Assembly (NCBI GenBank): GCA_029204225.1
Contig: CM055097.1
Location: 68,368,355-68,432,354 of the forward strand
Direction of reading: 5' to 3'
DNA length: 64,000 nucleotides
DNA from: Diphasiastrum complanatum
Taxonomy: Eukaryota; Streptophyta; Lycopodiopsida; Lycopodiales; Lycopodiaceae
Shown here: positions 1 to 11,809 of the stretch, piece by piece
Layout: the number at the start of each line of letters is the position of its first letter
How positions within the stretch are numbered: position 1 is the stretch's first letter
Made by a program: the position numbers and the translations under genes
The notes under the pieces: model-generated
The model's input: only the letters and a program-made list of their open reading frames with translations
Told to the model about the DNA's origin: nothing
The model's database searches: none

Positions 1-1276
1 GTATCTCAAAAGCTGTCATTGGCTGGGAAGCGGTTCGCACTATGTTCAACAATTCCTGTCCTAAATGCGGATCTTGCTTCACGGAGAAATTAATATGCAG
101 CACTACCGTTCCTTTAACCTGCTCAAACATATCAGCATAATTGATTCTTGATCTCTTTTTTGCACGACATCCATTCTCCCTAGATTTCTTACCAATATCA
201 TCGCCATCCAATCTATTAAAAAATCCGAGCTAGAATCGCTGTCTGAGCCACGCTATATATCTTGATTCTGTTCCTTAATCTCCAATGCTTTGTTAAAAAC
301 CACGTTATCTATATCCGAGCCAGATTGCTGTCTGAGCCACGCTATATTTGAGACGTCTCAAAACCGTGGATGACATGACGTGGGCCTGAAACGAAGCCAC
401 TACTCACAGAAGCCTTTATGATGGAATGAATTTTGCAACCAAGATAACCCGTAGAAGCATAATGCATAGAACTTTGATCAACTATAGAACCAGAACGCAA
501 TCCTAAATGGAAGCCAAACGCTTAGTTGCCCGTTCTGTCTATCAACTCTCAGCATATGGTTTTTTCTTTCTTTGCTAAAAAAACATTTTTTTTTTTTTGG
601 GAGTCCCGTTCCGGAACGGAACACGTTCTGGTTGCCATCATTGTTCATTAAAATTTTTAAAAAAAGTACTGGGAGACTCTGGTCCCTGCTCTAAGCCAAG
701 CCAGAGGGGCTAGTGCACTGGTGCACCCTGGCTTGGTACAAACGCCTTGGGGGAGGTGCAGGAGGGTACACAAGTTGTCCACACAGGCATAAAGCATGTG
801 CACATTCTAGCATTCTAGCCTAAGGCGCATGGATGTTAGCAATTCAATAAGCGAAGGCATCTGAGCCCTGTGGATATTTTGTCTAGACTATTTTTCATCA
901 TACTGCCTTCTATAATATGAGACACCAAGAGTAAGGTATTCTAGCTTGTATTTAGATCTCTTTGAATTAACAACCAATAATAATATGTTCATCATCTTAC
1001 TTGCTCTTGATCAGCCAAGAATTAAGTTCACTACGAGATTCAATCATTGTAGATCCTTAGGACGAAACTTTCGTGACTAATGGCAAGCCTTTGCTTTTCA
1101 TCTCCTGAGCCTTCCTCGTTCACTCCTATAATCTATTAAATTTTCAAAGACAAGCCAAGGAAATAGGAACTAGACGAGACATCTGGTTGCTAGCGTGCTC
1201 TATGAAGCCATAAATCTAAGAGCATCTAGGATAAATTAGAAGAAAATAAGAAGATAATAATGCATTACTACCTATA
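1..1276. other. Intergenic or intronic AT-rich DNA, no gene recognised
   Basis: I see no coding region here. A direct repeat of about 35 bases, with core GCTGTCTGAGCCACGCTATA, lies at 223-258 and again at 313-347. If the SDR exon at 1423-1606 belongs to a working gene, this stretch would be its first intron, since that gene reads toward position 1. Confidence 0.5.
696..736. repeat. Perfect short inverted repeat (hairpin)
   Basis: CCAAGCCAG at 696-704 is the exact reverse complement of CTGGCTTGG at 728-736. Inside the loop the hexamer GTGCAC occurs twice, so a second small stem is possible. Just upstream (about 601-630) is a palindrome centred on GTTCCGGAAC. No known element was recognised. 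Confidence 0.5.
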
Positions 1277-1351
1277 TCACTCGCTGAGAGGAATTTATGC
1301 TCTCAGCGAGTGATGCTGAGAGGATAAATTCCTGTCAGCATCACTCGCTGA
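1277..1351. repeat. Three alternating inverted arms able to form two rival hairpins
   Basis: Arm 1277-1290 (TCACTCGCTGAGAG) pairs perfectly with 1300-1313 over a 9-base loop. Segment 1303-1319 (TCAGCGAGTGATGCTGA) also pairs perfectly with 1335-1351 over a 15-base loop. The middle arm is shared, so only one hairpin can form at a time. The block lies about 70 bases beyond the splice donor of the SDR exon, within its presumed intron. Confidence 0.75.
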
Positions 1352-1422
1352 ATATATGCTAATCTTTGAATGAGGTAAACGCTTTTGTAGAGCAAGAAGC
1401 AGAAATAAGAAGATAATAATAC

Positions 1423-1606
1423 CTATAATGCATCTTACGCCCTTAGAGCGCAGACGAGACAACCACGGCGATGTCTCGTTGATGTCATATGTTCTGACTT
1501 CTCCAGCACCTCGATTGATAAGTTCCAAGCAGAGAACCGCTCCTGGAAAGCTTGTGCCGCCAGTGACAACAAAGGTTCGGCCCTCAATACCCTCGCTCTC
1601 CGACAT
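1423..1606 (-). CDS. First exon of an SDR42E/3beta-HSD-like NAD(P)-dependent dehydrogenase (possible pseudogene)
   Basis: The exon starts at an ATG (MSESEGIEGR) and encodes about 61 residues. The segment TFVVTGGTSFPGAVLCLEL followed by VRTYDI is the first beta-alpha-beta unit of an extended short-chain dehydrogenase, where NAD(P) binds. It most resembles the plant SDR42E / 3-beta-hydroxysteroid dehydrogenase-isomerase group. The exon ends at AG|GTATTATT after RCII, a plausible splice donor, and the frame beyond that is intron. Family members normally carry TGxxGxxG, but here the second glycine is replaced (TGGTSFPG), which would weaken cofactor binding. No later exon was found in the 1.4 kb left before the window edge. 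It is either the start of a gene running off the window or an isolated, decaying exon. Confidence 0.6.
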
Positions 1607-1808
1607 ATGAACCATTATGCTAATCTCAGGAACGTCTACCACTTCACAAAATTATAGGATCTGTCTGCCGCAACAAGTCATGTGCTGGTGTTAGAGCTCA
1701 GGATTAATGTAAAGCCACATGCAAAAGACAATATCACATGATCAGAAAGATTATCTTAGCATTTCCTATCCGACATAGCTGGAATATTTAATAGCTGAAA
1801 ACAAAGTC

Positions 1809-2014
1809 CTTGAAAACAAAGCTGAATGCATAAGACTGCCATCTGCTTTTCCTTAACCTTTGAAAACAAAGCAAAACGAAGTGGATCAATTCACTGTCGA
1901 TTGCTGAATACATAAATCTGCATCTACTTCGTTGAACTCTTTGAAAACAAAGCAAAACGAAGTGGATCAATTCACAGTCGAATGCAAAATGCATAAATCT
2001 GCATCTGCTTCACC
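1809..2014. repeat. Tandem repeat, about 81-bp unit, 2.6 copies
   Basis: Units start at 1809 (partial, about 49 bases), 1858 and 1939. Each opens with CTTTGAAAACAAAGC and ends near GCATAAATCTGCATCTGCTT. The second and third copies share GAAGTGGATCAATTCAC. The open frame across the array on the minus strand is only a translation of the repeat. Confidence 0.75.
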
Positions 2015-5000
2015 TTACAGGGTTGTCTTACATCGATTGAAAGCTCACAGCTCCATGATTGCGAGACCGTATCGATAAACAAGATTAGCCATGAAACAAT
2101 TATCCAAGATGATCTCGATTCAAAACTTCAGGATTCCTAAAGACCTCAAAAAATGTTGGAGTCTTTGAATGCCATTCAGACCATTTATTATCAAATGGAT
2201 TATATTCCACTAGCCTGACAAATCTTTACCAAACCCTGAGGATTTTTGTCCAGTTTCTCATAGTTTTTTTAGAAATTGTCGATTTTTTAAAATTCTTGCT
2301 TTCTAGATCATGCAACTTGAATTGCTCGTCGGCAAAATACTAAAAATTTACATCAATAAATAACTCTATCAACTAAATAAACCAACGTAATCTAAGCTTT
2401 ATAAGGATCTTCCAATTTTACTACACACACATTTCTTCCATATGGAAACGACGAACAAAAACTTTCTTGCATTTTAAAGAAATTGTCGTTTTTCTAAAAC
2501 CTAACTTCCTGGAAGTTTTATCAATTTTTGGACTAAAATGCCAATTCCATTCCTATGCTTTGCTGGATTTTTAAACTGCGTCTTTTAAGGTTTGCTTACT
2601 AAAAATAAAAAGTAGGTGAACCTTATCAACTAAAGGTTCTCTTACTAAAAACAAAACACAAAATGAGAACCTTATAGTCATAAGATTCCTAAACGTGTCC
2701 AATTTTAGACGATTTTTATTCACTTTGTTGCTAGAGTGGTAGGTTATTCAGATCATTTGCTAAAACCTGAGTTGTCACTCTTGGATAACTTAGAATCATT
2801 AAAATAAGTTTATTTTTTTAAATTTTTATTTTTGAGTTTTAATAATTGTGTTATTATGTTTTTAATGATATTTCACATCACCTTCTTTTAGAAATATTTG
2901 TAGGCAATTTTTATTTTCAATAAGCCCCACCCTTTTCAAACTTGTCTGGTAACTAGAGGGTTGCAATTTGATTGGCTTGTTTGAATCCATGGCATGTCGT
3001 TGGTGCATTCTTCTTAACTTGCCCCTGGCAACTCAATGTGTCAGACAATGTCCCCAAGTTGCCCCTACGTGGCAAGGGCCCCATGCCACCTCATCTGCCA
3101 CCTACTGGCAACTCAATGTAATTCTGAGAGGGGGAGAGCACCATTTTTTCTCCATGGACCAATGGGAGAACTCGATATGAATTGGGAAATGTATTTTAAA
3201 ACCACCCCTCGTCGTTCACCTTAAACTAGAAAAGGTCCGAGGACGGAGCCTTCCCCTATGTGCGAAATCAATTTTCTCTTTTTTTTCTTAGCGACATTAA
3301 TGCCACCTCACCAATAACAATTCATTCGAATTTTTTTTCTTTTTTTAAATGAAATTTTGTCTACATACACCTTCCAAACTTCAAAAGGTACACATAATAT
3401 CTTTTTTACATTTTTTTACCCTAAGTGGAAGGTCTGTGAAAAAGATTGCATGTCAACTACAATTAGCACAACATGTATTTCTAGTTACACACATTATTAG
3501 CTTATGCATTAGAGTCACGACCTCAAAGGTGCATGCAACAACAATCTGTTGTCATCTTATCTTGTATGAATTTACGACCTCAATGGCCCATGCAACAACA
3601 ATTTATTGAGTTGCGATGGTGACATGAGGCAACAATACTTTTCAGATTACATCTAATATGTGAGAACAATACTTATGTGACAACAATATATGGCAATGTT
3701 CTGATGGAAAAATACGTCTATGACAATGATTTGAGACAACAATACTTTTGCGGCAACAATCTATGGCAACCATATGAGGTAGTACTTCCTTTAAGCATGC
3801 AATATATCATGTTTCTATGAGGCACTTCCAATGTGAGTACATAGACACAAATGACGACTTCTATTACTACATTTATTGTTGGAAAGATTGTTTGTAGGAG
3901 TCGACTATTGGTAAAATTCTAACTAGGCAACAATCATTAAGATACCAATGGTTAGAGCCAATAATATAGTATCCTTCTTTCATAAAAACTACCCCAAATC
4001 CAATTTATATGTATGAGAATTAGCTTATTACAATATATTTCAATATAGTTCGTCAACATGAGACATAGCAATTGTGCATGCTAGTATTCAATTTTCATGG
4101 TATATGCATGAAATTACCAACATCTTGTGGAGGCATGTAGAACCATTAAGACACTTTGCGCTAGTTTTTAACATAGTAACATCAAGGCACGACATAGGCC
4201 CATTACTAATAGTAACATACTAAGGCTGATACAAGTGCTTATTCTTGCACCCTCCCTTAATGACAACTTTAGTAGAGAATTGACATCATGCCTGTAATGA
4301 GAATGTAGTAGAACGCATTTTTTCTATATACATTTAATATATGATTCTTCTCTCTAAAGTTTTAAGTCTCAATATCTATGCATATACATGCTTACATACA
4401 TTGACTATAACCAAATGTCCTACCATGTAACTTTGTCCTATATTGTGATGGCATCCAATATGCCATAAAGTGGACATTAAGTAGGAATGTGAGTAAACAC
4501 TTAGTAAGAAATTTCTTCATCTACTTGAGCACTTGAGTTCACCTTCTTATTACATGATGTTTATCCATTCACACTTTCATCATAAGCCTTTTTCTAGCGC
4601 TTCTTCATTACATGAGTTGCTAAGTACAAAAGGGCCCTATAAGTATTGCCACATAAGATGATAATTCCTCAAAATTAAAGCTTGTAATACAAGAAGTGCC
4701 TAACCCGAAATACTTACAATACAAACTATTCTAGTTACAGTTATCTTTTAATTGGGTGAAGGATTTGGAGTGGAAAGTCATATTGTGAAAAGGTTGGGTG
4801 ATAGATACCAATGTTCTAAATCTCTACCCTATGACTGATTGTTTTGTAGTAATTACTCAATACAGAAGGACAATGTCCCAAATAGTAGACAAAATATGAA
4901 AGAGACTCTGACCACCATATGGAACTATTCTGCTAGAAGTGTGAGTATAACCAATAGATATGCAATATCTGTATTCGAAATGGTACAAGAGAAGATCTTA

Positions 5001-7676
5001 AACCACATTATCCGATAATCCAAAGATCTAAAAGTTCTATCCGGATTTTCAATACCAAATATGCACATATTTATTCCACCAAGTTCCCCTAGATCTATTC
5101 CTAATGGATCACAATAATCCATTTACAAAATTGTGATTTAACAAGCTTTACTGTCTTTACTGTCACATAAACAACCCATCTAGTTGGTACTATCATTCCC
5201 AAATTTCTATCATCTGAGAGTTCCAACTCTTAGAAATAAGGCTCTTTATAGTGCAAATGTGAACCAAGTGTCATTCTCGTTCTATATCACAATTTCCAAT
5301 AACAAATAGGGTCAACTCATGGTCCTATAGATATTTAATATAGATTCAACTTAACGAATTCAAAAAATCGATGCTATGCAATTTTCATATAGGGATTATC
5401 AAACAATCCAAATTACACAACACTATCACTTTTACCTACTCAGATGTCTCATTTTCTTCCTCCCTTAAATTTTTCGGTCACCTGAAAAATTTCATCAGCG
5501 AAGGCACCGAAAACTCCTTTGACACGAGTAAATGCTAGGTTGCTACCCTTTTGACTACACTACCTTAAGTATTACTTCGTTAAAGTTGTCTGAACCTAAT
5601 GGAAAATTCATAAAATTTGGATCAGGGTACTCTTTTATTATATTCAATACACTTGTTTATTTATCGAATATAGAGCTACCACCAAATATTATGACCTTTA
5701 TTCTATTTATTCGCTTTAACAAGTATCTCAAAAGCTTCAGCTTGCCCTATCTTAAAGATCAAAATCATTTAAGATAAGTCTATCGGTGCACCACCAAGTC
5801 CAAAAGGAAGAACCAAAAATGTCATTTAGCTCAATTAACTGAGAATATTTCTACTACCGATAAAAAGCACAGTACCAAGAACCCAAAATTTCACTAACTG
5901 GACACTTGCCTGGAGAACCAAACCACTATCATCATTTTGTCAAGATCGGTTTAGCAAAAATTTAGACCGATTATTAAATTTGACACAAAAACAACGGTAC
6001 TAAAGTTCCACAAAAAAGTAATGTTAAGTTGATCGTCCATGACGAAGGGCAAAAAAAAAATCAAATTCCTCCTACAAAAGCCAGGGAAGCAACATCCAAA
6101 AAATCAAGGTTACAGCATTGTCAACCATACCCCAAGAAATCGAAATTTATTTAACAGAGCTAGTAACTTAAATTTTCCGAGTTTCCAAATCCACTTTGGA
6201 ACCAACTTTAAAGTTACTAAACGACAAGCCCTTAAAACCTCGATCAACCGACATGCAACAACCATTGATACGGACGTTCAAGCAATTCAAGCAACGGTCG
6301 GCCTACCACATGCAACAAATCAACTTTAACCTTTAAAAAAAAAAACCATGCACAAAGCTCAATGCCTAGACCCCCATTCAAAAAACCCTAAAAAGTTTTG
6401 CATAAGGGAAGTCCAGCACGCTGCACGCTGCTACAACCGCCATCGCGATGGGGAAAAAAAAATTCCAACCTCGATTCTTACAGAAGCAAAACGAGAGAGA
6501 GAGATTAGGCAGGATCGCGCCCTATCGTGGGCCATCTGCCATCCCATCCCCATTCCACACGCCCACACGCATTAGGAACCAAGCTTTTTCAGAATTGTAT
6601 GCATCAACAACAGCCTGAATGGAGGCTTTCCTGTTCAGGACAGCAAACGCGTTCCAACGGCATTCAAAGGAAGCCATCTTATCACAGAATCTCTAAAGCT
6701 TCCTACGGTCCTAGCTCACACACAGATTAACTCTGTGAGAACTCCACAGTAGGGCGGAAACCAGGGTCTCTCATCCCGGATCAGTGGTCTGCTCGTCTCC
6801 CCGATGGCCTTGCTCTTAAACTGGTGAACAGCAAGCAGTAGGATTCAAAAAAAAACTTAGCTTCATGTATGATTCAACTCAAATTTACACTCACTCTTCT
6901 ACAGCAGACTTGTCTGCATAAATGCGACTTCTGCAGCTTCCCTCTTCCCAAAACAGAGGTTCCAGAAACATGCTTTAGTGTCACAAAGACGAGGAAAAGA
7001 ATTACTGTAGATTTTACAGATCTAAATTCTTTCAGCCGTCAGCATGCATCAATCCAAGAAAGGTTTCACAGGGTTCATCTGCATGCTTCACTACTCCAAG
7101 TCTTTATCTGCTTTTCTAGAGAATAAAAAATTTACAATATCCATTCAATGTTTTTAGTTCTCAGTTTGCATGAAGCGCAAGAGGATTAGTATAGAAAAAC
7201 CTTAAATCCTCCCATGCAAACCATAAAATCAAGATTTCCAGCAACAGTCAGTTTATTCATTCCGGATAAATCGATTCCTTGTCAATCTATCAACAACAAC
7301 CTGCTACTAAATCTGAATCAAAATTGTCCAAACATTATGGATTCATGCAAATTATTCCTCCAAAAAAAACAAATTTAACCAAGAAAGTGGATCTACTCAT
7401 GCAGATCATTCTACTTCAAACGGAAACTTTCTCAAGGCTACAAAAAATTAAGAATGACTTCCACACTAATCCACAAAGTCTATAATAAAATCAAACAAAG
7501 AGAAGAGCACTCTACCCCCAAGTTTGAAAAGCATGTTTCACACAAGAATTAGTGAATCCAAACCCAATTTCCCTTGAAAAAACAGCACTCCATCTGAGAT
7601 GTGAATCCAAGTGTGTTCCAATTCCGATTTGATGTAGAATTTCTCTCCATCCCATCCAAGACCGCATCTTAGCTGA
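2015..7676. other. Long AT-rich stretch with no recognised gene
   Basis: Short open frames occur on both strands, but none has a recognisable domain. Between 3530 and 3780 the words CAACAATA, CAACAATCT and GGCAACAAT recur in loose repetition. A minus-strand frame at 4925-5122 (65 residues, with RTFRSLDYRIMWFKIFSC) looks more protein-like than its neighbours but I cannot assign it. The stretch is probably old transposon and intergenic DNA. Confidence 0.45.
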
Positions 7677-7688
7677 GCTCTGATACCA
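7677..7688 (-). promoter_or_regulatory. Primer-binding site, initiator-Met type
   Basis: On the minus strand this reads TGGTATCAGAGC, the standard copia primer-binding sequence complementary to the 3' end of initiator tRNA-Met. It sits one base inside the end of the LTR at 7690-8178. Confidence 0.7.
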
Positions 7689-7689
7689 A

Positions 7690-8178
7690 TGTAAAGACCA
7701 CTAGGGAAAACCCCTAAGATGAGGATAGGAAAACACAATAAGAGAGACATTGGAGCAAAACCACCCAACCAATCCTAGATCCCTCCTGGAGAATCATCCT
7801 AGATCTAGTCCCCAAGCATACCATGTGATAGCAAGAGGAGAAGAGCTCAACATGTAACTTAGACCAAAGTCGTCGACAAAATAATCACTACCTCAATACA
7901 GAGAGTAGGATCTTGTGCATGAGCCCATGCAATCCCCATGCAGGTCAACTATAAATAGATCACAGCTCTTCATGTGTTCCTCTTGCTTATATCTGACACA
8001 CGTACATGCACTACTCCATATGTCTCAATTAGAGTGTCTAGGTCCTCTCAAGGTCATTAGTCACCAACAGGCCTCGATGTGGAATAAAATCTAGGTGGGA
8101 CCAATAATCTCGAACACTGGAGGGCCGGTCTACCATATTAGGACTATTCCATGTCCTTAACTGAATATGGCCGTAACA
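7690..8178 (-). mobile_element. Isolated copia-type 5' LTR on the minus strand
   Basis: The segment begins TGTAAAGACC and ends CCGTAACA on the plus strand, giving the TG...CA termini expected of an LTR of 489 bp. Its inner border is next to a primer-binding site. Lower coordinates, where the body of the element should be, hold no gag or pol. I infer a remnant whose internal part and 3' LTR were lost. The outer end was chosen only from the terminal CA, so it is less certain than the PBS end. Confidence 0.5.
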
Positions 8179-8821
8179 AATACACAGGCACTGCCAGATT
8201 CACAGGTGCCTTGAAACCTAGGCCCACTCACTAACATAAAAGCATCAACATAGAAAATAGAAAAGAAAAAAAACATTTCACCAAGAAGGAAAAGACTATA
8301 AAAAGGGAACCAGTACTTTTATCCCCTAGTATAGCCAAACATTGTAATTGACTTGATAGGCCCTATACACCATGCAGGTCACTACAAAATTTTCATGTCA
8401 TTCAAATCTTAAACTTGCAAAGTTTTTAAAATGATGCTCCCCAAATCATGTTGCTATTATTGAACTAAGGGAAACAATGGGGGTATACTTATACTCACTC
8501 TCATTATGTTGACCATGTGTGCCAAAGTTGGGTCCTACCACTATAAAACCAAAACCAAAATTTGTACTTTGTTGTAAGGGGATGGGATTCAGGACTTAGA
8601 AGAGAAACCGACATAGACAAGTAACTTGACTACTGAAATTCAAACTATCTTGTTTTAGGGTCTTAGGAGCCAAGAAACATTTGGGTCCAGCTATAAGTCT
8701 TGTGATGTAACCTTCTGAATGTAAGTTGTTGCCATATCCACAATAACGTTGGGGAGACGGTCTTTGTCATAAGAATGATGTGAAGCTTTTTCAAAGTATT
8801 GGTAGGATGCCATGGCGAGAG
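8179..8821. other. Spacer between LTR remnant and copia fragment
   Basis: No open frame of interest and no clear repeat was seen. It may be the 3' untranslated part of the copia element that begins at 8822. Confidence 0.4.
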
Positions 8822-9790
8822 TTAATGTGAGTTAGCTGCATGCCTTATTCTAGAAACTACTGGCTTATCCTTTTTATCATAAGTGAGCCTTGAAGGCATT
8901 TGTCGTTCCCTTGATGTTCCCCTTGGCTTTTGACTTGATGATGGTCCTTCATCATCACCATCCAAAGTAGAATCCTTTACATCAACATCAAGAATGTTAG
9001 ATCCATCCACATCACCATCAATAATGCCTGAAGATACTTTTGGAATGTTCCCCTCATCAAAAATGACATCTCTACCAACAATCACCTTGTTAGTAGAAGG
9101 AATGTAAACCTTAGGCTTTACTCACCTCACTATATCCAACAAATCATTTCTTGAAGATGGATCCTTTTTGGTCCTATCATCAAGAGTTATGTTGACATAG
9201 CATGTGCATCCAAAAGTTCTAAGAAAGTTGACACTTGGCCTCCTCTTGAATAGCATCTCATAAGGTGTCCTTTCATCCAAAATAGCACTCATCCACCTAT
9301 TGCACAAGAAATTAGCACACAACAATGCTTGATCCCAAAATGGCTTACCAAGATTAGCACTTAACCTCATGGCTTTGGCACTTTCAAATAAAGCCCTATT
9401 CTTCCTTTCAAGCACTCCATTTTGTTGTGGGGTCCTTGGTGTTGTATACTCCCTCTTGATTCCATGCTCATCACAAAAGGCCTTGAACTTGGTAGATATG
9501 TACCATCCACCATTGTCACCCTTAAGCACTTGATCCTTGTAGAAAATTGGTTCTCCCTTGCATTCTTGAACTTGACAAAGACATTATACACTTCATCTTT
9601 GCTCTTTAGTAGATAGATCCAACAAAATCTACTAAAATCATCATTGAAAGCTATATGCATCTTAGCTCCACTATTGTTAATTGTAGTAATTCCATGAATA
9701 TCCTAATGTACAACTTGAAAATGCTTTGTAGATCTAGCATAAGGTAGTCTATGTGACTTTGACAAAGCACAAGACTCACAAACATGATTG
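8822..9790 (-). pseudogene. Ty1/copia pol fragment: zinc-finger tail, integrase core and linker
   Basis: Reading the minus strand from 9790 down, the order is CESCALSKSHRLPYARS (the pre-integrase zinc region), then AFNDDFSRFCWIYLLKSKDE. Next come KGDNGGWY with the second catalytic Asp and TPQQNGVLERKNRAL with the catalytic Glu. The integrase C-terminal part follows (FLRTFGCTCYVN). After a break come VGRDVIFDE and an acidic linker. The three DDE residues are present, but a stop follows VVH near 9700 and frames change near 9530 and 9110, so it cannot encode a working polyprotein. Gag, protease, RT and RNase H are missing. It stops abruptly at about 9790, where unrelated plus-strand sequence begins. 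Confidence 0.85.
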
Positions 9791-9833
9791 ATACTTTAAA
9801 TTCCTCGACTTTAAATTGGAGAGAGATGTGTTG

Positions 9834-10504
9834 AATAGCAAAATGTCATTGGAATCCCTTACCACATCAATGAGATTTATAATTTAAAAGCTAGAAATTT
9901 GTCATATGATTCTACCAACAACTTGTTTGTGGATTTGAATCATTTATTGAAATTTATAGCAAAATTTTATAATATTACAAGTGATAGTATGAGCAAACTT
10001 ATGCTGGTTCTCAAGTTAGATGAATCAGAAGTAATAAAGGGACAAAAGTTGAAAAGAGTAAGTATTACACTCATGAATGGAGCATTGAGCAATGCAACAA
10101 ACTCAAGGGACCTTAAATTTACTGTGCAATCAGAAAATGACATATAGTAAATTAGCAAGTTTTCAGGTAAAAAATACTATTATTCAAATGCATTTCTTTT
10201 GGTAATATTAACTGTTTTACATGTATAAAAACTTATGATTCCATATCTTGGACAAGTTCTAAAGGAAGACCATAATGTTCTTTCTTGGATTTGTAGTAGA
10301 ACAAGTGATTTAGATATCATGAAGGATCATATGAATGGTACACCACTCAATGTTCCTAAAAGAGGTGATTTTTCCATGGAATGGCATTTAGTTGGAGACT
10401 TGAAGACATTGAAATGTATGTTCAATGTATCTCATGGAGCAAACTTGAAACATCCATGTCTATATTGTATGAAATCATCAAAAGATATTTCGAGGAGCAC
10501 ATGA
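9834..10504 (+). pseudogene. Transposase-like ORF in two pieces, class not recognised
   Basis: Two open frames run on the same strand, 9834-10147 and 10235-10504. The first includes GIPYHINEIYNLKARNL and, further on, KLDESEV...GQKLKRVSITLM. The second contains RGDFSMEWHLVGDLKTLK and, 20 residues later, HPCLYCM. An acidic residue before a beta-strand, then GDLK, then a CxxC insert is how the catalytic core is laid out in several RNase H-fold cut-and-paste transposases (hAT, Transib/RAG1-like). That is analogy, not a match I can confirm. The gap may be an intron (donor TTTCAG|GTAAAAAATA). The region after 10504 is closed by stops. It is a decayed, unclassified transposon protein or an undescribed family. 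Confidence 0.4.
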
Positions 10505-10542
10505 GTTTTAAGAGATAATGAAGATCCCAATTGGAAACCATC

Positions 10543-10603
10543 GTACATAATATCAAGAGCCATGTAGGTAAATAGTCAAGTTTTGTAGCCAAATGACAAT
10601 TTT
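10543..10603 (+). repeat. Repeat flanking a copia remnant, first copy
   Basis: GTACATAATATCAAGAG and then TAGTCAAGTTTTGTAGCCAAA recur with a few changes at 13607-13665, on the same strand 3 kb away. The two copies bracket the plus-strand copia remnant. They are too long and too diverged to be a simple target-site duplication. Confidence 0.7.
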
Positions 10604-10619
10604 CCAATTTCTAGCGTTT

Positions 10620-11094
10620 TTCGAGAGGTGCAATTTCATTGGTTGGCCTTGCACGAGGGTAAGACTTTATGAGTAAAAAAAGTACAATTGTAGTTAATGT
10701 CCCACCCATGTGAAATAGATCAGCTCAGCTTGAGCTCCCTCCTTTTGGTATAAATGCCAGATTGGAGCTCATTTGAATGTGATAATCAAGAGCATGACTG
10801 AAATTTGCATCAAGACCGTTGTGTCTCTCTCTATTTACATGCAATTTCTGTGATCCAATGATTCAATTAATGTTAGCACTTTTTTTTCAGGTCTTTGTGC
10901 ATACATTAGACTTAATTTGACACGTTTGAAGTCCATTTGATCATAAATCAATTGGATATTAGATTGTTCTTCCTTGTTTTCAAGGTGGCATCAATTCTAG
11001 TCATTTGATGATAGAATCCTTGATGGAAATCGATACAGTCCCTCTTCTGGATTGATTGAATCCATTTTGGGTCCTTTATGTGATGAATTCAACA
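10620..11094 (+). mobile_element. Probable 5' LTR of a plus-strand copia remnant
   Basis: The sequence ends in TTCAACA, directly followed by TGATATCAGAGC at 11095-11106. That is a one-base variant of the initiator-Met primer-binding site TGGTATCAGAGC. A TATA box (TATAAAT) lies at 10749-10755, as expected of LTR U3. The left boundary is a guess, because no matching 3' LTR was found. Confidence 0.45.
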
Positions 11095-11809
11095 TGATAT
11101 CAGAGCTAAGTACAAAAGGATGAGTGTTTGATCATGAATTGAGTCCAAAAATAGCAAGTTTTGAGCGCTAGTTTTGGAAGGGTGAGCTTTTAACAATTGA
11201 TGGCATTGGTTTTTTGGAATAAATCATTGATTTTGTGTCTCACATGTTATGAGATTTTGATAGGATTTTTTCCACATTGTGTAGAAAAATCAATACAGAT
11301 TTCAAATCTATTGGTAGATTTGAGATTGGATTATAAAATATAATACTTTGATCTAAGTTTAGGTATCTAAAAAATAAGGTTTTTCCAGGTCTAATTAGAG
11401 ATCAAAATATGGAGAGATGAAGTGATCTTGTTTTGCTTGTAGTGGTCAAATTTCCTCATTTTGAGTGTAGAATCTGCAAATTTGTGTGAGACTCAAATTG
11501 ATTCTAGTCAATCTTTCTTTGTGAGAGTGTGAGGGTCATGTTGAGATCCCACTAAGGTGTCTAGAATAGAGAGGAGTCCCATTTTAATTTTTCAGCTTCA
11601 AGTGAGATCTTTGTGAATCTCTAGGTGCCATTTTCTTGAGAAGTAGATTGTCTAGCTTGGAGAGATTGTTCATGATGTGAAGATTATGAAAAATCTAGCT
11701 TGACTATTTACATTTTCATATACATATGTCAATCACAAATGTGTGGAGTTGTTTTCGCATGTGAATAGTAGGCCCAGTTGCACTACTTAATTGTCTTTAT
11801 CCTTGTACA
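11095..11809 (+). other. Copia primer site and leader / gag remnant
   Basis: This follows the primer-binding site at 11095-11106 and precedes the recognisable gag zinc knuckle. No intact reading frame is visible. I infer decayed leader and N-terminal gag. Confidence 0.4.

Noticed and set aside
1295-1422. C-terminal extension of the SDR ORF beyond RCII
   Set aside because: The residues after the AG|GTATTATT donor are low-complexity and cross the hairpin cluster. They are intron read-through.
4925-5122. Plastid or mitochondrial insert
   Set aside because: The frame felt organelle-like but matched no organelle gene I could recall, and no adjacent organelle gene order was seen.
6039-7485. Series of short plus-strand ORFs at 6.0-7.5 kb
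   Set aside because: No conserved motifs, no shared frame, no convincing splice sites.
7950-7962. TATA box (ACTATAAATAG) on the plus strand inside the LTR at 7690-8178
   Set aside because: The primer site shows that the LTR is in minus orientation, so this plus-strand box is probably coincidental.
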